Part shown: positions 15,216 to 24,005 of the stretch, one piece after another
Layout: each line of letters opens with the position of its first letter
Numbering within the stretch: the stretch's first letter is position 1
Assembly: GCF_009746625.1 (NCBI RefSeq)
Contig: NZ_VWXL01000058.1
Location: 1-64,000, forward strand
Length of the DNA stretch: 64,000 nucleotides
Origin: Caproicibacter fermentans
GTDB taxonomy: Bacteria; Bacillota; Clostridia; Oscillospirales; Acutalibacteraceae
Reading direction: 5' to 3'
Made by a program: the position numbers and the translations under genes
Notes under the pieces: generated by a model
What the model was told of the DNA's origin: nothing
The model's input: the letters and a program-made list of their open reading frames with translations, nothing else
The model's database searches: none

Positions 15216-17520
15216 GAAAAAGCAGTCGGCACAGGACAGTATCCCGTTTGAGCGTATGTTCCCGGATGGCATCTGCCGCGTGACCGACAGCTATTATACG
15301 AAAACCGTTCAGTTTCAGGACATCAACTATCAACTCAACCAGAACGAGGATAAGACCGCCATTTTTGAGGGCTGGTGCGATTTTCTCAACTATTTCGACA
15401 GTTCCATCAAGTTTCAGCTCTCGTTTCTGAACCTTTCCGCAACGCGGGACAGCTTTGCGAAAAGTGTCACCATCTCGCCGCAGGGCGACGATTTCGACAG
15501 TCTGCGTTCGGAGTATACGGGAATGCTCCGGAACCAGCTTGCCAAAGGCAACAACGGCCTTATTAAAACCAAATACCTGACCTTCGGCGTCGAGGCGGAC
15601 ATTCTGAAAGCGGCCAAGCCCCGGCTGGAGCGTATCGAGATCGACATTCTGAACAACTTCAAGCATCTCGGCATAACAGCCGCTTCTCTGAACGGCGAGG
15701 ACCGTCTGCGGCTGCTGCACGACATCTTCCATATGGACGCGCCGGAGCCGTTTCGTTTTTCGTGGGATTGGCTGGCTCCTTCCGGCCTGTCCGTCAAGGA
15801 CTTCATCGCGCCGTCCTCCTTCGAGTTCAAAAGCGGAAATATATTCGGCATGGGGCGTCAGGTGGGCACGGTGTCATTTTTCCAAATCCTCGCGCCGGAG
15901 CTGAACGACCGGATGCTGGCCGATTTTCTCGATATGGAATCCAGCCTCATCGTCAACATGCACATCCAATCCATCGACCAGGTGAGCGCCATTAAGACGG
16001 TGAAACGGAAAATCACGGACCTCGATTCCATGAAGATTCAGGAACAGAAAAAGGCCATCCGTTCCGGTTACGACATGGACATTATCCCATCCGACCTCGC
16101 CACCTACGGCGAGGAAGCGAAAAAACTGTTGCAGGATTTACAGTCCCGCAACGAGCGCATGTTCCTTGTGACCTTCCTCGTCCTCAACGTGGCCGAGAAC
16201 CGGCAGCGGCTCGACAACAACGTGTTTCAGGCAAGCTCCCTCGCGCAGAAATACAACTGCGCACTGACCCGGCTCGATTTCCGTCAGGAGGAAGGGCTGA
16301 TGAGCAGTCTGCCGCTCGGTTTGAATCAGGTGGAAATCCAGCGGGGCCTGACCACATCAAGCACCGCTATTTTCATCCCGTTTACCACGCAGGAGCTGTT
16401 CCAGACGGGGCGCGAGGCGCTGTACTGCGGGCTGAACGCCCTGTCCAACAACCTCATCATGGTGGACAGAAAGCTCCTGAAAAACCCGAACGGTCTGATT
16501 CTCGGCACACCGGGCGCGGGCAAATCCTTCGCCGCGAAACGGGAAATCGTCAATGTGTTCCTCGTCACAAACGACGACATCATCGTCTGCGACCCGGAAG
16601 CCGAATACGGCCCGCTGATTGAGCGCCTGCACGGGCAGATCATCAAAATATCGCCCGCGTCCACCGATTACATCAATCCGATGGACATCAACCTCAACTA
16701 TTCCGAGGAAGAAAACCCGCTGTCGCTCAAGTCCGATTTCATCCTTTCGCTCTGTGAACTGATCGTCGGCGGCAAAGAGGGCTTGCAGCCGGTGGAAAAG
16801 ACCATCATCGACCGCTGCGTGAGGCTGGTGTACCGGGATTACCTGAACGACCCGCGCCCGGAGAGCATGCCGATTCTGGAAGATTTGTATAACGAGCTGC
16901 GGCGGCAGGATGAAAAGGAAGCGCAGTACATCGCCACGGCACTGGAAATCTACGTCACCGGCTCCCTCAACGTGTTCAACCACCGCACTACTGTGAATGT
17001 AAAAAACCGTGTCATCAGTTACGACATCCGGGAGCTGGGCAAGCAGCTCAAAAAAATCGGGATGCTCATCGTGCAGGATCAAGTCTGGAACCGCGTCACC
17101 GTCAACCGCGCCGTGGGAAAATCCACGCGCTACTATATCGACGAGTTTCATCTGCTCCTAAAAGAAGAACAGACCGCCGCCTATTCCGTGGAAATCTGGA
17201 AACGGTTCCGCAAGTGGGGCGGCATCCCGACCGGGATCACGCAGAACATCAAGGATCTTCTTTCTTCAAGAGAAATCGAGAACATCTTCGAAAACTCGGA
17301 TTACATCTATATGCTCAATCAGGCTTCTGGCGACCGGCAGATTCTCGCCAAGCAGCTCGGCATTTCGCCGCATCAGCTTTCCTATGTCACCCATTCCGGC
17401 GAGGGCGAAGGGCTGCTGTTTTACGGCAACGTCATTCTGCCGTTTATTGACCATTTTCCGAAGAACACGGAGCTGTACCGTATCATGACCACCAAGCCGC
17501 AGGAAGTGGCGGCAACATGA
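15118..17520 (+). CDS. virB4: VirB4-type conjugation ATPase (800 aa)
   Basis: The TTG start at 15118 is preceded by AAGGAGGTG inside prgI. The N-terminal domain (FPDGICRVTDSYYTKTVQF) is followed by a Walker A motif (LILGTPGAGKSFAAKRE, near residue 465), a Walker B-like region with YYIDEFHLLLKEEQTA and a late GITQNIKDLLSSREIENIF segment, the standard order for VirB4/TraC ATPases of Gram-positive elements. It powers assembly of, and transport through, the mating channel. Length is typical. Confidence 0.94.
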   Translation: MSVKKQKPVMRSLSRAERRQIEAAVAKARQTDKKKQSAQDSIPFERMFPDGICRVTDSYYTKTVQFQDINYQLNQNEDKTAIFEGWCDFLNYFDSSIKFQLSFLNLSATRDSFAKSVTISPQGDDFDSLRSEYTGMLRNQLAKGNNGLIKTKYLTFGVEADILKAAKPRLERIEIDILNNFKHLGITAASLNGEDRLRLLHDIFHMDAPEPFRFSWDWLAPSGLSVKDFIAPSSFEFKSGNIFGMGRQVGTVSFFQILAPELNDRMLADFLDMESSLIVNMHIQSIDQVSAIKTVKRKITDLDSMKIQEQKKAIRSGYDMDIIPSDLATYGEEAKKLLQDLQSRNERMFLVTFLVLNVAENRQRLDNNVFQASSLAQKYNCALTRLDFRQEEGLMSSLPLGLNQVEIQRGLTTSSTAIFIPFTTQELFQTGREALYCGLNALSNNLIMVDRKLLKNPNGLILGTPGAGKSFAAKREIVNVFLVTNDDIIVCDPEAEYGPLIERLHGQIIKISPASTDYINPMDINLNYSEEENPLSLKSDFILSLCELIVGGKEGLQPVEKTIIDRCVRLVYRDYLNDPRPESMPILEDLYNELRRQDEKEAQYIATALEIYVTGSLNVFNHRTTVNVKNRVISYDIRELGKQLKKIGMLIVQDQVWNRVTVNRAVGKSTRYYIDEFHLLLKEEQTAAYSVEIWKRFRKWGGIPTGITQNIKDLLSSREIENIFENSDYIYMLNQASGDRQILAKQLGISPHQLSYVTHSGEGEGLLFYGNVILPFIDHFPKNTELYRIMTTKPQEVAAT

Positions 17521-17554
17521 GCATTCCTATTCAGCGGGACAGGAGGTGACTGTG

Positions 17555-19282
17555 ATGGAAAAACGAGCGCCCCGCCTGCAATTCACGAAGGAGGAACGCG
17601 CCGACCCCACGCTGGAAAAACACATCCGGAAAGTGGACAGGACGGCGGTAAAAGCTGACCGCGCACAGGCAAAAATGCCAAAAAAGAAAGTTCTTTGCAA
17701 GCAGCGCACCTTTGATAAGCCTACGGGTAAAGCAAAGATGCGCTTGTATTTTGAGGAAGTAAACAAGAAAAAGCCGTCCAAGCTCACCCACGCCGTCCGG
17801 GACGCACCCGGGAACGCCGTCTTGATGCAGTTCCACCGGGAAATCCGGCAGTCCGAGGATGAAAACGTGGGCGTGGAGGCCGCGCACAAAAGCGAGGAAG
17901 CCGCCGAAACGGGCGGGCGTCTGGCGCGCAGCGCCCATTGCTCCCACAAATTGAAACCCTACCGGGAATCGGCCAAAGCGGAAAAACGGCTGGACCGCGC
18001 AAACCTCGGTTATTTGCAGAAAAAGGCCGCGCAGGATAATCAGCAGCCCTCCGGCAATCCTTTGGCCCATTGGCGGCAGAAGCGGGCCGTCAAAAAACAG
18101 TACGCCGCCGCGAAACGGGCCGGGCAGTTTACCGGTTCCGCAGGGAAAGCCGCCGGAAACACTTCTAAAGCGGCAAAGACGGCGGCGCGGGAGGGCAAGC
18201 GGGCGGCGGCTTTTGTCGGACGGCACCGGAATGGTTTTCTTATTACCGCAGGCATTTTTCTGGTGCTTGTCCTGCTTCTGAACATCCTATCTTCCAGCTC
18301 GGTTCTGCTGGAGGGGGCACTGTCCGGCGTTACCGCGTCCACCTATCCTTCCACGGACGACGCCATGCTCGGCGCGGAAGTCGCCTACGCCCAAAAAGAA
18401 GCAGATCTTCAGGACGAAATCAACCATTACGAGCAGAGGCACGGCGGGTACGACGAATATCACTATACGCTCGATAAAATCGGTCACGACCCGTATGTGC
18501 TGATCTCCATCCTGACCGCGTGGCACGGCGGCGAATGGACGCTGGATGAAGTCCGAGACACGCTTTCCACGCTGTTCTCAAAAGAATACCAACTGACGCA
18601 GACCGTGGAGACGGAAACCCGAACCCGCACGGAAACGGATACCGTGACGGACCCGGACGGCACAACTCACACCGAAACCCGGCAGGTCCCCTATACCTAT
18701 ACTATCTGTAGCGTGAAGCTGCACAACGAGGATTTGTCCCATCTTCCTATTTCGATTATGAACGAGAACCAGATCGGCATGTACTCGATGTATATGGCGA
18801 CCCTCGGCAACCGGCCCGATCTATTCCCCACATCGGCCTATCCAAACGCATCCACTGTCAAAAAGCCAACGGAGTACGATATTCCCCCGGAGGCGATGGC
18901 GGACACACGGTTCGCCGCCATGATGACGGAGGCGAAAAAGTACATCGGCTATCCCTACGTCTGGGGCGGCAGCAGCCCAAAAACCTCGTTCGACTGTTCC
19001 GGCTATGTGTCGTGGGTGGTCAATCACAGCGGATGGAACGTGGGACGGCTGGGGGCGCAGGGCCTCTGCAACATCTGCACTCCGGTTTCTACCGCCGACG
19101 TAAGACCCGGCGACCTTGTTTTCTTTGAACACACTTATGACACCGACGGCGTGTCCCATGTGGGCATCTATGTGGGAAACGGCATGATGCTCGCTGCGGG
19201 TGACCCCATTGGCTACTCGAACCTCAACACAAGCTACTGGCAGAGCCATTTTTACACGTTTGGCAGATTACCGAACCCATAA
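17555..19282 (+). CDS. CD1108-family transfer protein with NlpC/P60 hydrolase domain (575 aa)
   Basis: ATG 17555 is preferred over the in-frame GTG codons because AGGAGGTGA lies five bases ahead. A basic, Ala/Lys-rich cytoplasmic region (~230 residues) precedes one membrane segment (GFLITAGIFLVLVLLLNIL), an outer linker with a QKEADLQDEINHYEQRHGG segment, and a C-terminal NlpC/P60 domain (YPYVWGGSSPKTSFDCSGYV with the catalytic Cys, then VSHVGIYVGNG with the His). It should cut the peptidoglycan locally for the mating channel, like Orf14 of Tn916 or VirB1. Confidence 0.9.
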   Translation: MEKRAPRLQFTKEERADPTLEKHIRKVDRTAVKADRAQAKMPKKKVLCKQRTFDKPTGKAKMRLYFEEVNKKKPSKLTHAVRDAPGNAVLMQFHREIRQSEDENVGVEAAHKSEEAAETGGRLARSAHCSHKLKPYRESAKAEKRLDRANLGYLQKKAAQDNQQPSGNPLAHWRQKRAVKKQYAAAKRAGQFTGSAGKAAGNTSKAAKTAAREGKRAAAFVGRHRNGFLITAGIFLVLVLLLNILSSSSVLLEGALSGVTASTYPSTDDAMLGAEVAYAQKEADLQDEINHYEQRHGGYDEYHYTLDKIGHDPYVLISILTAWHGGEWTLDEVRDTLSTLFSKEYQLTQTVETETRTRTETDTVTDPDGTTHTETRQVPYTYTICSVKLHNEDLSHLPISIMNENQIGMYSMYMATLGNRPDLFPTSAYPNASTVKKPTEYDIPPEAMADTRFAAMMTEAKKYIGYPYVWGGSSPKTSFDCSGYVSWVVNHSGWNVGRLGAQGLCNICTPVSTADVRPGDLVFFEHTYDTDGVSHVGIYVGNGMMLAAGDPIGYSNLNTSYWQSHFYTFGRLPNP

Positions 19283-19302
19283 ACAGATTGGAGGAATGAA
19301 CC

Positions 19303-19548
19303 GTGAATCCGAAATTCAAAAAAATCGACGCCGAGTATGAAAAGAACGCGGAAAAAATCTCAGCGCTGCAAGATCGGCAGAAGGAACTGGAAAAGCAGCG
19401 CCGGGAACTGGAAAATCTCGATATTATCGGCTTGGTGCGGGGTATGGGCATGACGGCGGAGGAACTGTCCGCGCTCATGAAAGCATCCCGCGAGAATCGC
19501 CCCGTGCTCGATCAGAACAAACAGGAGGAAAGTCATGAAGAAATCTAA
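19303..19548 (+). CDS. DUF4315-family protein (81 aa)
   Basis: The GTG start at 19303 follows TTGGAGGAATG. It is almost entirely coiled coil (NPKFKKIDAEYEKNAEKISA, then LQDRQKELEKQRRELEN), followed by LVRGMGMTAEELSALM, the DUF4315 pattern. It overlaps the next gene by 14 bases. It is always found with transfer genes, but I know of no demonstrated function. Confidence 0.82.
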   Translation: MNPKFKKIDAEYEKNAEKISALQDRQKELEKQRRELENLDIIGLVRGMGMTAEELSALMKASRENRPVLDQNKQEESHEEI

Positions 19549-20272
19549 AATCCGCATATTCGTCTGCCTGATAGCCGCCGTGTCCTGCACGGCGGCTTTT
19601 TCCGTCAACGCCCTCGCCTACAGCGAAGGGAAAACCTCTCCAACTTTGAGCAGTTCCAGCGCCGCGCAGAGCAATACTGCTTCGTCGTCGGCGTCGTCCC
19701 CAACGTCTTCCGGAACATCTCTCAAACCGCTGACGCCGGACGGCACCGGGACGGTGATCGACAACGTAACCAATGAGGACGGCAAGGAGTTTTTCACGAT
19801 TACCACGCCGAGCAAGCACGTCTTTTACCTGATTATCGACCGACAGAAAAACGCCGAAAACGTTTATTTCCTCGACGCCGTGACGGACAAGGACCTGCTT
19901 GCGCTGGCAAAGAGCGACAACGAGGATGTTTCCGGTTCTTCCTCGTCCAAGACAGTTTCCAGCCCGGAGGTATCCTCCGCGCCGACCGCATCAACGCCCA
20001 CGGCTTCATCCGCTTCCCGACCGGAAAAGCAGAACGGCAGCGCCGGAATCGCGGCGGTTGCCATTCTTGCGGCCGTTCTCGTCGGTGCGGCAGTCTGGTT
20101 TTTCAAATTCCGCAAGCCGGGTAAAAAAGATAAGAACAAACCTGACCCGGACGATTACGATTATACCGAGGACGAGGATGAGGAATCCGGGCAGGAAGTT
20201 CCTGATGAGGAAACAGAGCAGGAAGACGGTTCCGAATCATCCGACGATGAAACGGAGCGTGAGGGCGAATGA
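19535..20272 (+). CDS. CD1107/DUF4366-family membrane protein (245 aa)
   Basis: ATG 19535 follows AGGAGGAAAGTC. A signal peptide (to about residue 29) precedes a Ser-rich linker and the conserved core GTGTVIDNVTNEDGKEFFTI, then HVFYLIIDRQKNAENVYFLD and VTDKDLLAL, diagnostic of DUF4366. A membrane segment (GIAAVAILAAVLVGAAVWFF) and a strongly acidic cytoplasmic tail follow. It probably bridges wall-side and cytoplasmic parts of the channel; the exact role is unknown. Confidence 0.85.
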   Translation: MKKSKIRIFVCLIAAVSCTAAFSVNALAYSEGKTSPTLSSSSAAQSNTASSSASSPTSSGTSLKPLTPDGTGTVIDNVTNEDGKEFFTITTPSKHVFYLIIDRQKNAENVYFLDAVTDKDLLALAKSDNEDVSGSSSSKTVSSPEVSSAPTASTPTASSASRPEKQNGSAGIAAVAILAAVLVGAAVWFFKFRKPGKKDKNKPDPDDYDYTEDEDEESGQEVPDEETEQEDGSESSDDETEREGE

Positions 20273-20433
20273 CTTTTTTCACCGACAGCCCTTTCGAGCG
20301 GATGATGGTGCAGAAGCCTCAGTACAGGCGGGAGGAACGGCCTCCCGCCCCGCCGAAAGGCCAACCTGACCGCTCACATGACAGTTATCGCGACCTTATC
20401 ATCACACAGAAAAGCATCAAGCCGGAGCAATAA
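20269..20433 (+). CDS. Small hypothetical protein (54 aa) coupled to the DUF4366 gene
   Basis: ATG 20269 overlaps the DUF4366 stop (ATGA). The product MTFFTDSPFERMMVQKPQYR... is Pro/Arg-rich and ends DLIITQKSIKPEQ. A GC-rich inverted repeat (AAGCCGGA/TCCGGCTT) spans its 3' end. No domain is recognised. The ATGA coupling and good codon use suggest that it is real and is the last gene of this transfer operon before the metallohydrolase cargo. Confidence 0.6.
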   Translation: MTFFTDSPFERMMVQKPQYRREERPPAPPKGQPDRSHDSYRDLIITQKSIKPEQ

Positions 20434-20564
20434 CGTTCCGGCTTGCTTCGGATAAGTCTGTGTGATAAAATATTCTATAAGGATATGTATTACTGACTAT
20501 TTGTTTTGCGAATTCTTGATGCTTTTGAAATTAGGAGCATCGTTTGTTATAAGGAAGTGATGGT

Positions 20565-20603
20565 ATGCCACCCAAGAATCGCTTATCCTCTGTACAAAAA
20601 TGA
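20565..20603 (+). CDS. Possible 12-residue leader ORF before the MBL-fold gene
   Basis: ATG 20565 follows AAGGAAGTGATGG and encodes MPPKNRLSSVQK before TGA. It overlaps the left arm of the inverted repeat at 20588-20621, so its translation would disrupt the hairpin. It may be a leader peptide, a remnant of a TetR-like N-terminus (which often begins MPPK), or chance. Confidence 0.3.
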   Translation: MPPKNRLSSVQK

Positions 20604-20621
20604 AACACAAATTGTACAGAG
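20588..20621. promoter_or_regulatory. Inverted repeat over the ribosome binding site of the MBL-fold gene
   Basis: CTCTGTACAA (20588-20597) and TTGTACAGAG (20612-20621) are perfect inverted copies with a 14-base spacer. The right arm runs into the AGAGGAG ribosome binding site of the gene at 20635. It may be an operator or an RNA hairpin masking initiation. Confidence 0.6.
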
Positions 20622-20634
20622 GAGTGCATCGTAA

Positions 20635-21450
20635 ATGATGAGACTAGATAAACCAGCTTTTTCAAGTGAAACAATTCGAGCAATGGAGGATATGTCGTTT
20701 TTTACCCATTCGCTGATTTTTGATGACCTGCTAATTATTGCTCAAAGAGAAACAAACTGCTTCGTATTAAAGACGGATGATGGATTGATTATCATTGATG
20801 CCATTTGGCCGTCGAAAAAAGCTTTTGATGCTATCGTAGCTGCGATTAAAGATGTAGGATGGAATCCGGACACCATTAAAAAGCTGCTTCTAACGCACGG
20901 CCATGTTGACCATACAGGATGCGGTAAATGGTTTGTTGAACGATATCATGTGGACACATATCTCTCCAAAGTAGATGATATTTTCTGGCAGGAACATCCG
21001 ACAAAACCGGATAGACCTGAAACATGGAAAGATTACGATATTGATCACTATCTGCAAGATGGAGATACCATAAAATTAGGCAACAAGACAATATTCGTCT
21101 ACAGTACGCCTGGTCATACCCCTGGCTGCCTGAGTTATATATTCCCCGTAACAGAAAGCGGAGAAAATCACATGGCAGCATTATGTGGAGGTACTACGCC
21201 ACCTTGGACAAAGGCTGAAGTGAAACAGTACCTGAAATCATTGGATTATTTTGTAGATGTGTCAATGCGCAAAAATGTAGATGTGGCTTTAAGCAATCAC
21301 ACGGCTATCGATAATGGTCTGGAACGCATTGAATATTCTAGAAAAAGATTAGCTTATATGCCGAACATCTATATCATTGGCTCGGATGGATTTAAAAAAT
21401 ACTGCCAGGTCTTTCGGACAATGAGCCATGAAATGCTCGAAAGATTATAA
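20635..21450 (+). CDS. Metallo-beta-lactamase-fold hydrolase, B3-like, cargo (271 aa)
   Basis: Tandem ATGs at 20635/20638 follow AGAGGAG. The metal-binding motifs are complete: LLTHGHVDHTG (about residues 85-95), YSTPGHTPGCLSY (about 156-168) and ALSNHTAIDN (about 219-228). The order and the SNH motif resemble subclass B3-like enzymes and related hydrolases. Without a signal peptide a cytoplasmic role is more likely, so beta-lactam hydrolysis is only a possibility; lactonase or thioesterase activity is equally open. It is AT-richer than its neighbours and sits between two transfer operons. Confidence 0.8.
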   Translation: MMRLDKPAFSSETIRAMEDMSFFTHSLIFDDLLIIAQRETNCFVLKTDDGLIIIDAIWPSKKAFDAIVAAIKDVGWNPDTIKKLLLTHGHVDHTGCGKWFVERYHVDTYLSKVDDIFWQEHPTKPDRPETWKDYDIDHYLQDGDTIKLGNKTIFVYSTPGHTPGCLSYIFPVTESGENHMAALCGGTTPPWTKAEVKQYLKSLDYFVDVSMRKNVDVALSNHTAIDNGLERIEYSRKRLAYMPNIYIIGSDGFKKYCQVFRTMSHEMLERL

Positions 21451-21504
21451 ACGTTATACGAAGCCAAAGATCTAGTATCTCAAAGTGAATAGTTGTTACC
21501 ATGA

Positions 21505-21534
21505 AGGGCAATCGAGAAATCGGTTGCCTTTTTT
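21505..21534 (+). terminator. Terminator in the topB leader
   Basis: GGGCAATCG and CGGTTGCC pair around AGAAAT, followed by six T residues. The topB ribosome binding site (AAAGGAG) comes about 14 bases later. Confidence 0.65.
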
Positions 21535-21560
21535 CTATGTTTGCACGAAAGGAGAAAAAA

Positions 21561-23621
21561 TTGAAACTTGTAATCAGTGAAAAGCCCTCTGTTGCCCAAA
21601 GTATCGCCGCCGTGATCGGTGCAAAGCAGCGCGGCGACGGGTCTCTGGAGGGTAACGGCTACATCGTTTCATGGTGCCTCGGCCACCTCGCGGAGCTGGC
21701 CAGCGCCGACACCTATGATAAAAAATACGCGAAATGGCGGCGCGAGGATTTACCCATTCTACCGGAAAACTGGCGGTTTGCCGTAAGCGGGGACAAACAA
21801 AAGCAGTTTGCTATTCTCCGCGACCTGATGCGCCGCGACGATGTGAGCGAAGTTATCAACGCCTGCGACGCTGGACGCGAGGGCGAACTTATCTTCCACA
21901 CTGTGTACGACATGGCCGGTTGCGTAAAGCCAATGAAACGGCTCTGGATTTCTTCCATGGAGGATGAAGCCATCCGGCAGGGATTTGCCGATCTGAAACC
22001 GGGCCGGGACTACGACGGGCTGCATCAGTCCGCGCTCTGCCGCTCTAAGGCCGACTGGCTGGTGGGCATCAACGCTACGCGCCTGTTTTCCGTCCTTTAT
22101 CACCGCACTCTTAACGTCGGGCGCGTCATGTCTCCGACGCTGGCACTCATCGTGCAGCGGGAAGCGGAGATTTCCGCATTTCAGCCAGAGCCGTTCTATA
22201 CGGTTAACCTCGACTGTGGTGGTTTCACCGCAACCAGCGACAAGCTGAAAGCGAAACCGGAGGCTGAAGCGGTCGCCGCTGCCTGCAAAGGCAAATCGGC
22301 TACCGTCAGGGACGTGAATCGGAAGGAAAAAGCCGAAAAGGCTCCCGCGCTATACGACCTGACCACCCTCCAGCGCGACGCCAACCGTCTGCTCGGTTAC
22401 ACGGCCCAGCAGACGCTGGACTATCTGCAATCGCTCTATGAAAAAAAGCTCTGTACCTATCCCCGCACGGACAGCCGGTTCCTGACAAACGATATGGAAG
22501 GGACCGTCTCGGCGCTTGCTTCCGTTGCAGCCTCGATCTGCGGCGCGGATGTTTCCGAAAACCTCAACGCCGGTCAGGTCTGCGACAGTACGAAGGTCAG
22601 CGACCATCACGCCGTCGTTCCCACCTCCGGTGCGGGCAAAGCGAATGTTTCCGCGCTGCCTGCCGGGGAACGTGAAATCCTGCGGCTGGTTTCCCGGCAG
22701 CTTCTCTGCGCGGTCGGCAGTCCGTACCAATACGCCGAAACCGCCGTCACGCTGGACTGCGCCGGGTATGACTTTACCTCCAAGGGCAAGACGATCCTCA
22801 TTCTCGGCTGGAAAGCCTATTTGCGGGAACAGGCCGACAAGTCCCTGCCAGAGTTGACGGAAGGGCAAAGTGTCCCTGTTTCCTCTGTTTCCATCAAGGA
22901 GGGCAAAACCTCGCCGCCCAAACACTACACGGAGGATACGCTTCTTTCCTCGATGGAGACAGCGGGTGCAAAGGATATGCCCGATGACGCGGAAAGAAAA
23001 GGCCTCGGCACCCCCGCCACCCGCGCGGCCATTCTGGAAAAGCTCGTTACCACCGGATTCGTGGAACGGAAAAAGGCCAAGAAAACCGTCAATCTTATCC
23101 CGTCTCAGGTCGGCGTATCGCTCGTCACCGTCCTGCCGGAACAGCTTCAATCCCCGCTGCTGACCGCCGAATGGGAAAACCGACTCAAACAGGTGGAGCG
23201 CGGCGAGTTGGAACCGGACGCCTTTATGGACGGCATCGCCGCGATGCTCCGGGAACTTATTAAAACCTATGCACCGGTCAAGGGCGCGGAAGTGCTGTTC
23301 CCCTCCGGGCGCGAGGTAATCGGCAAATGTCCCCGCTGCGGCGGGAGCGTGACCGAAAGTAAGAAAGGCTTTTTCTGTGAAAACGACGATTGCCAGTTCG
23401 GGCTTTGGAAGGACAACCGGTTTTTCGCCGCCAAGAAAAAGACGCTGACAAAATCTATTGCCGCCGCGCTCCTGAAGGACGGGTGCGCGAAGCTCAGCGG
23501 ATGTTATTCCGAGAAAACCGGCAAGACTTACGACACCACGGTGATTTTGGAGGACACCGGGGAGCGCGTCAACTTCAAACTGGTATTTGATTCGGGGACG
23601 AAAAAGCGTGGCAGATCATGA
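21561..23621 (+). CDS. topB: DNA topoisomerase III (686 aa)
   Basis: The TTG start at 21561 follows GAAAGGAG; an upstream ATG at 21501 overlaps the terminator and is unlikely. The TOPRIM start KLVISEKPSVAQSIAAVIG is followed by INACDAGREGELIF, the active-site region KKLCTYPRTDSRFLTNDM (catalytic Tyr) and GLGTPATRAAILEKL. A C-terminal zinc ribbon (CPRCGGSVTESKKGFFCEN) completes a type IA enzyme. Element-borne TopB resolves single-strand replication or transfer intermediates. The downstream gene overlaps by four bases. Confidence 0.94.
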   Translation: MKLVISEKPSVAQSIAAVIGAKQRGDGSLEGNGYIVSWCLGHLAELASADTYDKKYAKWRREDLPILPENWRFAVSGDKQKQFAILRDLMRRDDVSEVINACDAGREGELIFHTVYDMAGCVKPMKRLWISSMEDEAIRQGFADLKPGRDYDGLHQSALCRSKADWLVGINATRLFSVLYHRTLNVGRVMSPTLALIVQREAEISAFQPEPFYTVNLDCGGFTATSDKLKAKPEAEAVAAACKGKSATVRDVNRKEKAEKAPALYDLTTLQRDANRLLGYTAQQTLDYLQSLYEKKLCTYPRTDSRFLTNDMEGTVSALASVAASICGADVSENLNAGQVCDSTKVSDHHAVVPTSGAGKANVSALPAGEREILRLVSRQLLCAVGSPYQYAETAVTLDCAGYDFTSKGKTILILGWKAYLREQADKSLPELTEGQSVPVSSVSIKEGKTSPPKHYTEDTLLSSMETAGAKDMPDDAERKGLGTPATRAAILEKLVTTGFVERKKAKKTVNLIPSQVGVSLVTVLPEQLQSPLLTAEWENRLKQVERGELEPDAFMDGIAAMLRELIKTYAPVKGAEVLFPSGREVIGKCPRCGGSVTESKKGFFCENDDCQFGLWKDNRFFAAKKKTLTKSIAAALLKDGCAKLSGCYSEKTGKTYDTTVILEDTGERVNFKLVFDSGTKKRGRS

Positions 23622-23920
23622 AACTTACGAAATATGAGCGGGAGACGATCATCTGCTATAACGAGGAAGAAGCGACGGCCAGCGTTTTCACGCACAACAA
23701 TCAGCTCATCAAAAAGCTCAAACGGCTGGCCGAGAAATACCCTGACAAGGTGAAGCCGGAGCGCCCGGAGCATTGCGAAGCCGTCAGCTATCTTGTTCCC
23801 AAACGCTGTATTTCCGTTCGGGAACCGTACAGCGACCGGCGGCGCGAAGCCGACAGTTTGCGGGCAAAAGCAACGAAAATACGCCCTCCCGGCAGGAGCA
23901 TATGCTCCAAAAACAAATAA
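23618..23920 (+). CDS. Small conserved element protein (100 aa)
   Basis: ATG 23618 overlaps the topB stop (ATGA). The sequence KLTKYERETIICYNEEEATA, then SVFTHNNQLIKKLKRLAEKY and VPKRCISVREPYSDRRR, matches a family regularly seen after topB in Tn1549-like elements. No catalytic motif is visible. A DNA-associated role is only suggested by its neighbours. Confidence 0.72.
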   Translation: MKLTKYERETIICYNEEEATASVFTHNNQLIKKLKRLAEKYPDKVKPERPEHCEAVSYLVPKRCISVREPYSDRRREADSLRAKATKIRPPGRSICSKNK

Positions 23921-23927
23921 TGAGTCC

Positions 23928-23974
23928 ACTCCCGCGTAGGTTTTACCCCAGCCTGTGCGGGAGCGTGCTTTTTT
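23928..23974 (+). terminator. Terminator before the ArdC/YodL gene
   Basis: ACTCCCGC (23928-23935) pairs with GCGGGAG (23957-23963), with extra CAC/GTG pairing and a bulge, followed by six T residues (23969-23974). The next start is at 24006. Confidence 0.6.
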
Positions 23975-24005
23975 CAATTCTATGATCTGCGAAAGGAGCA
24001 AAACT

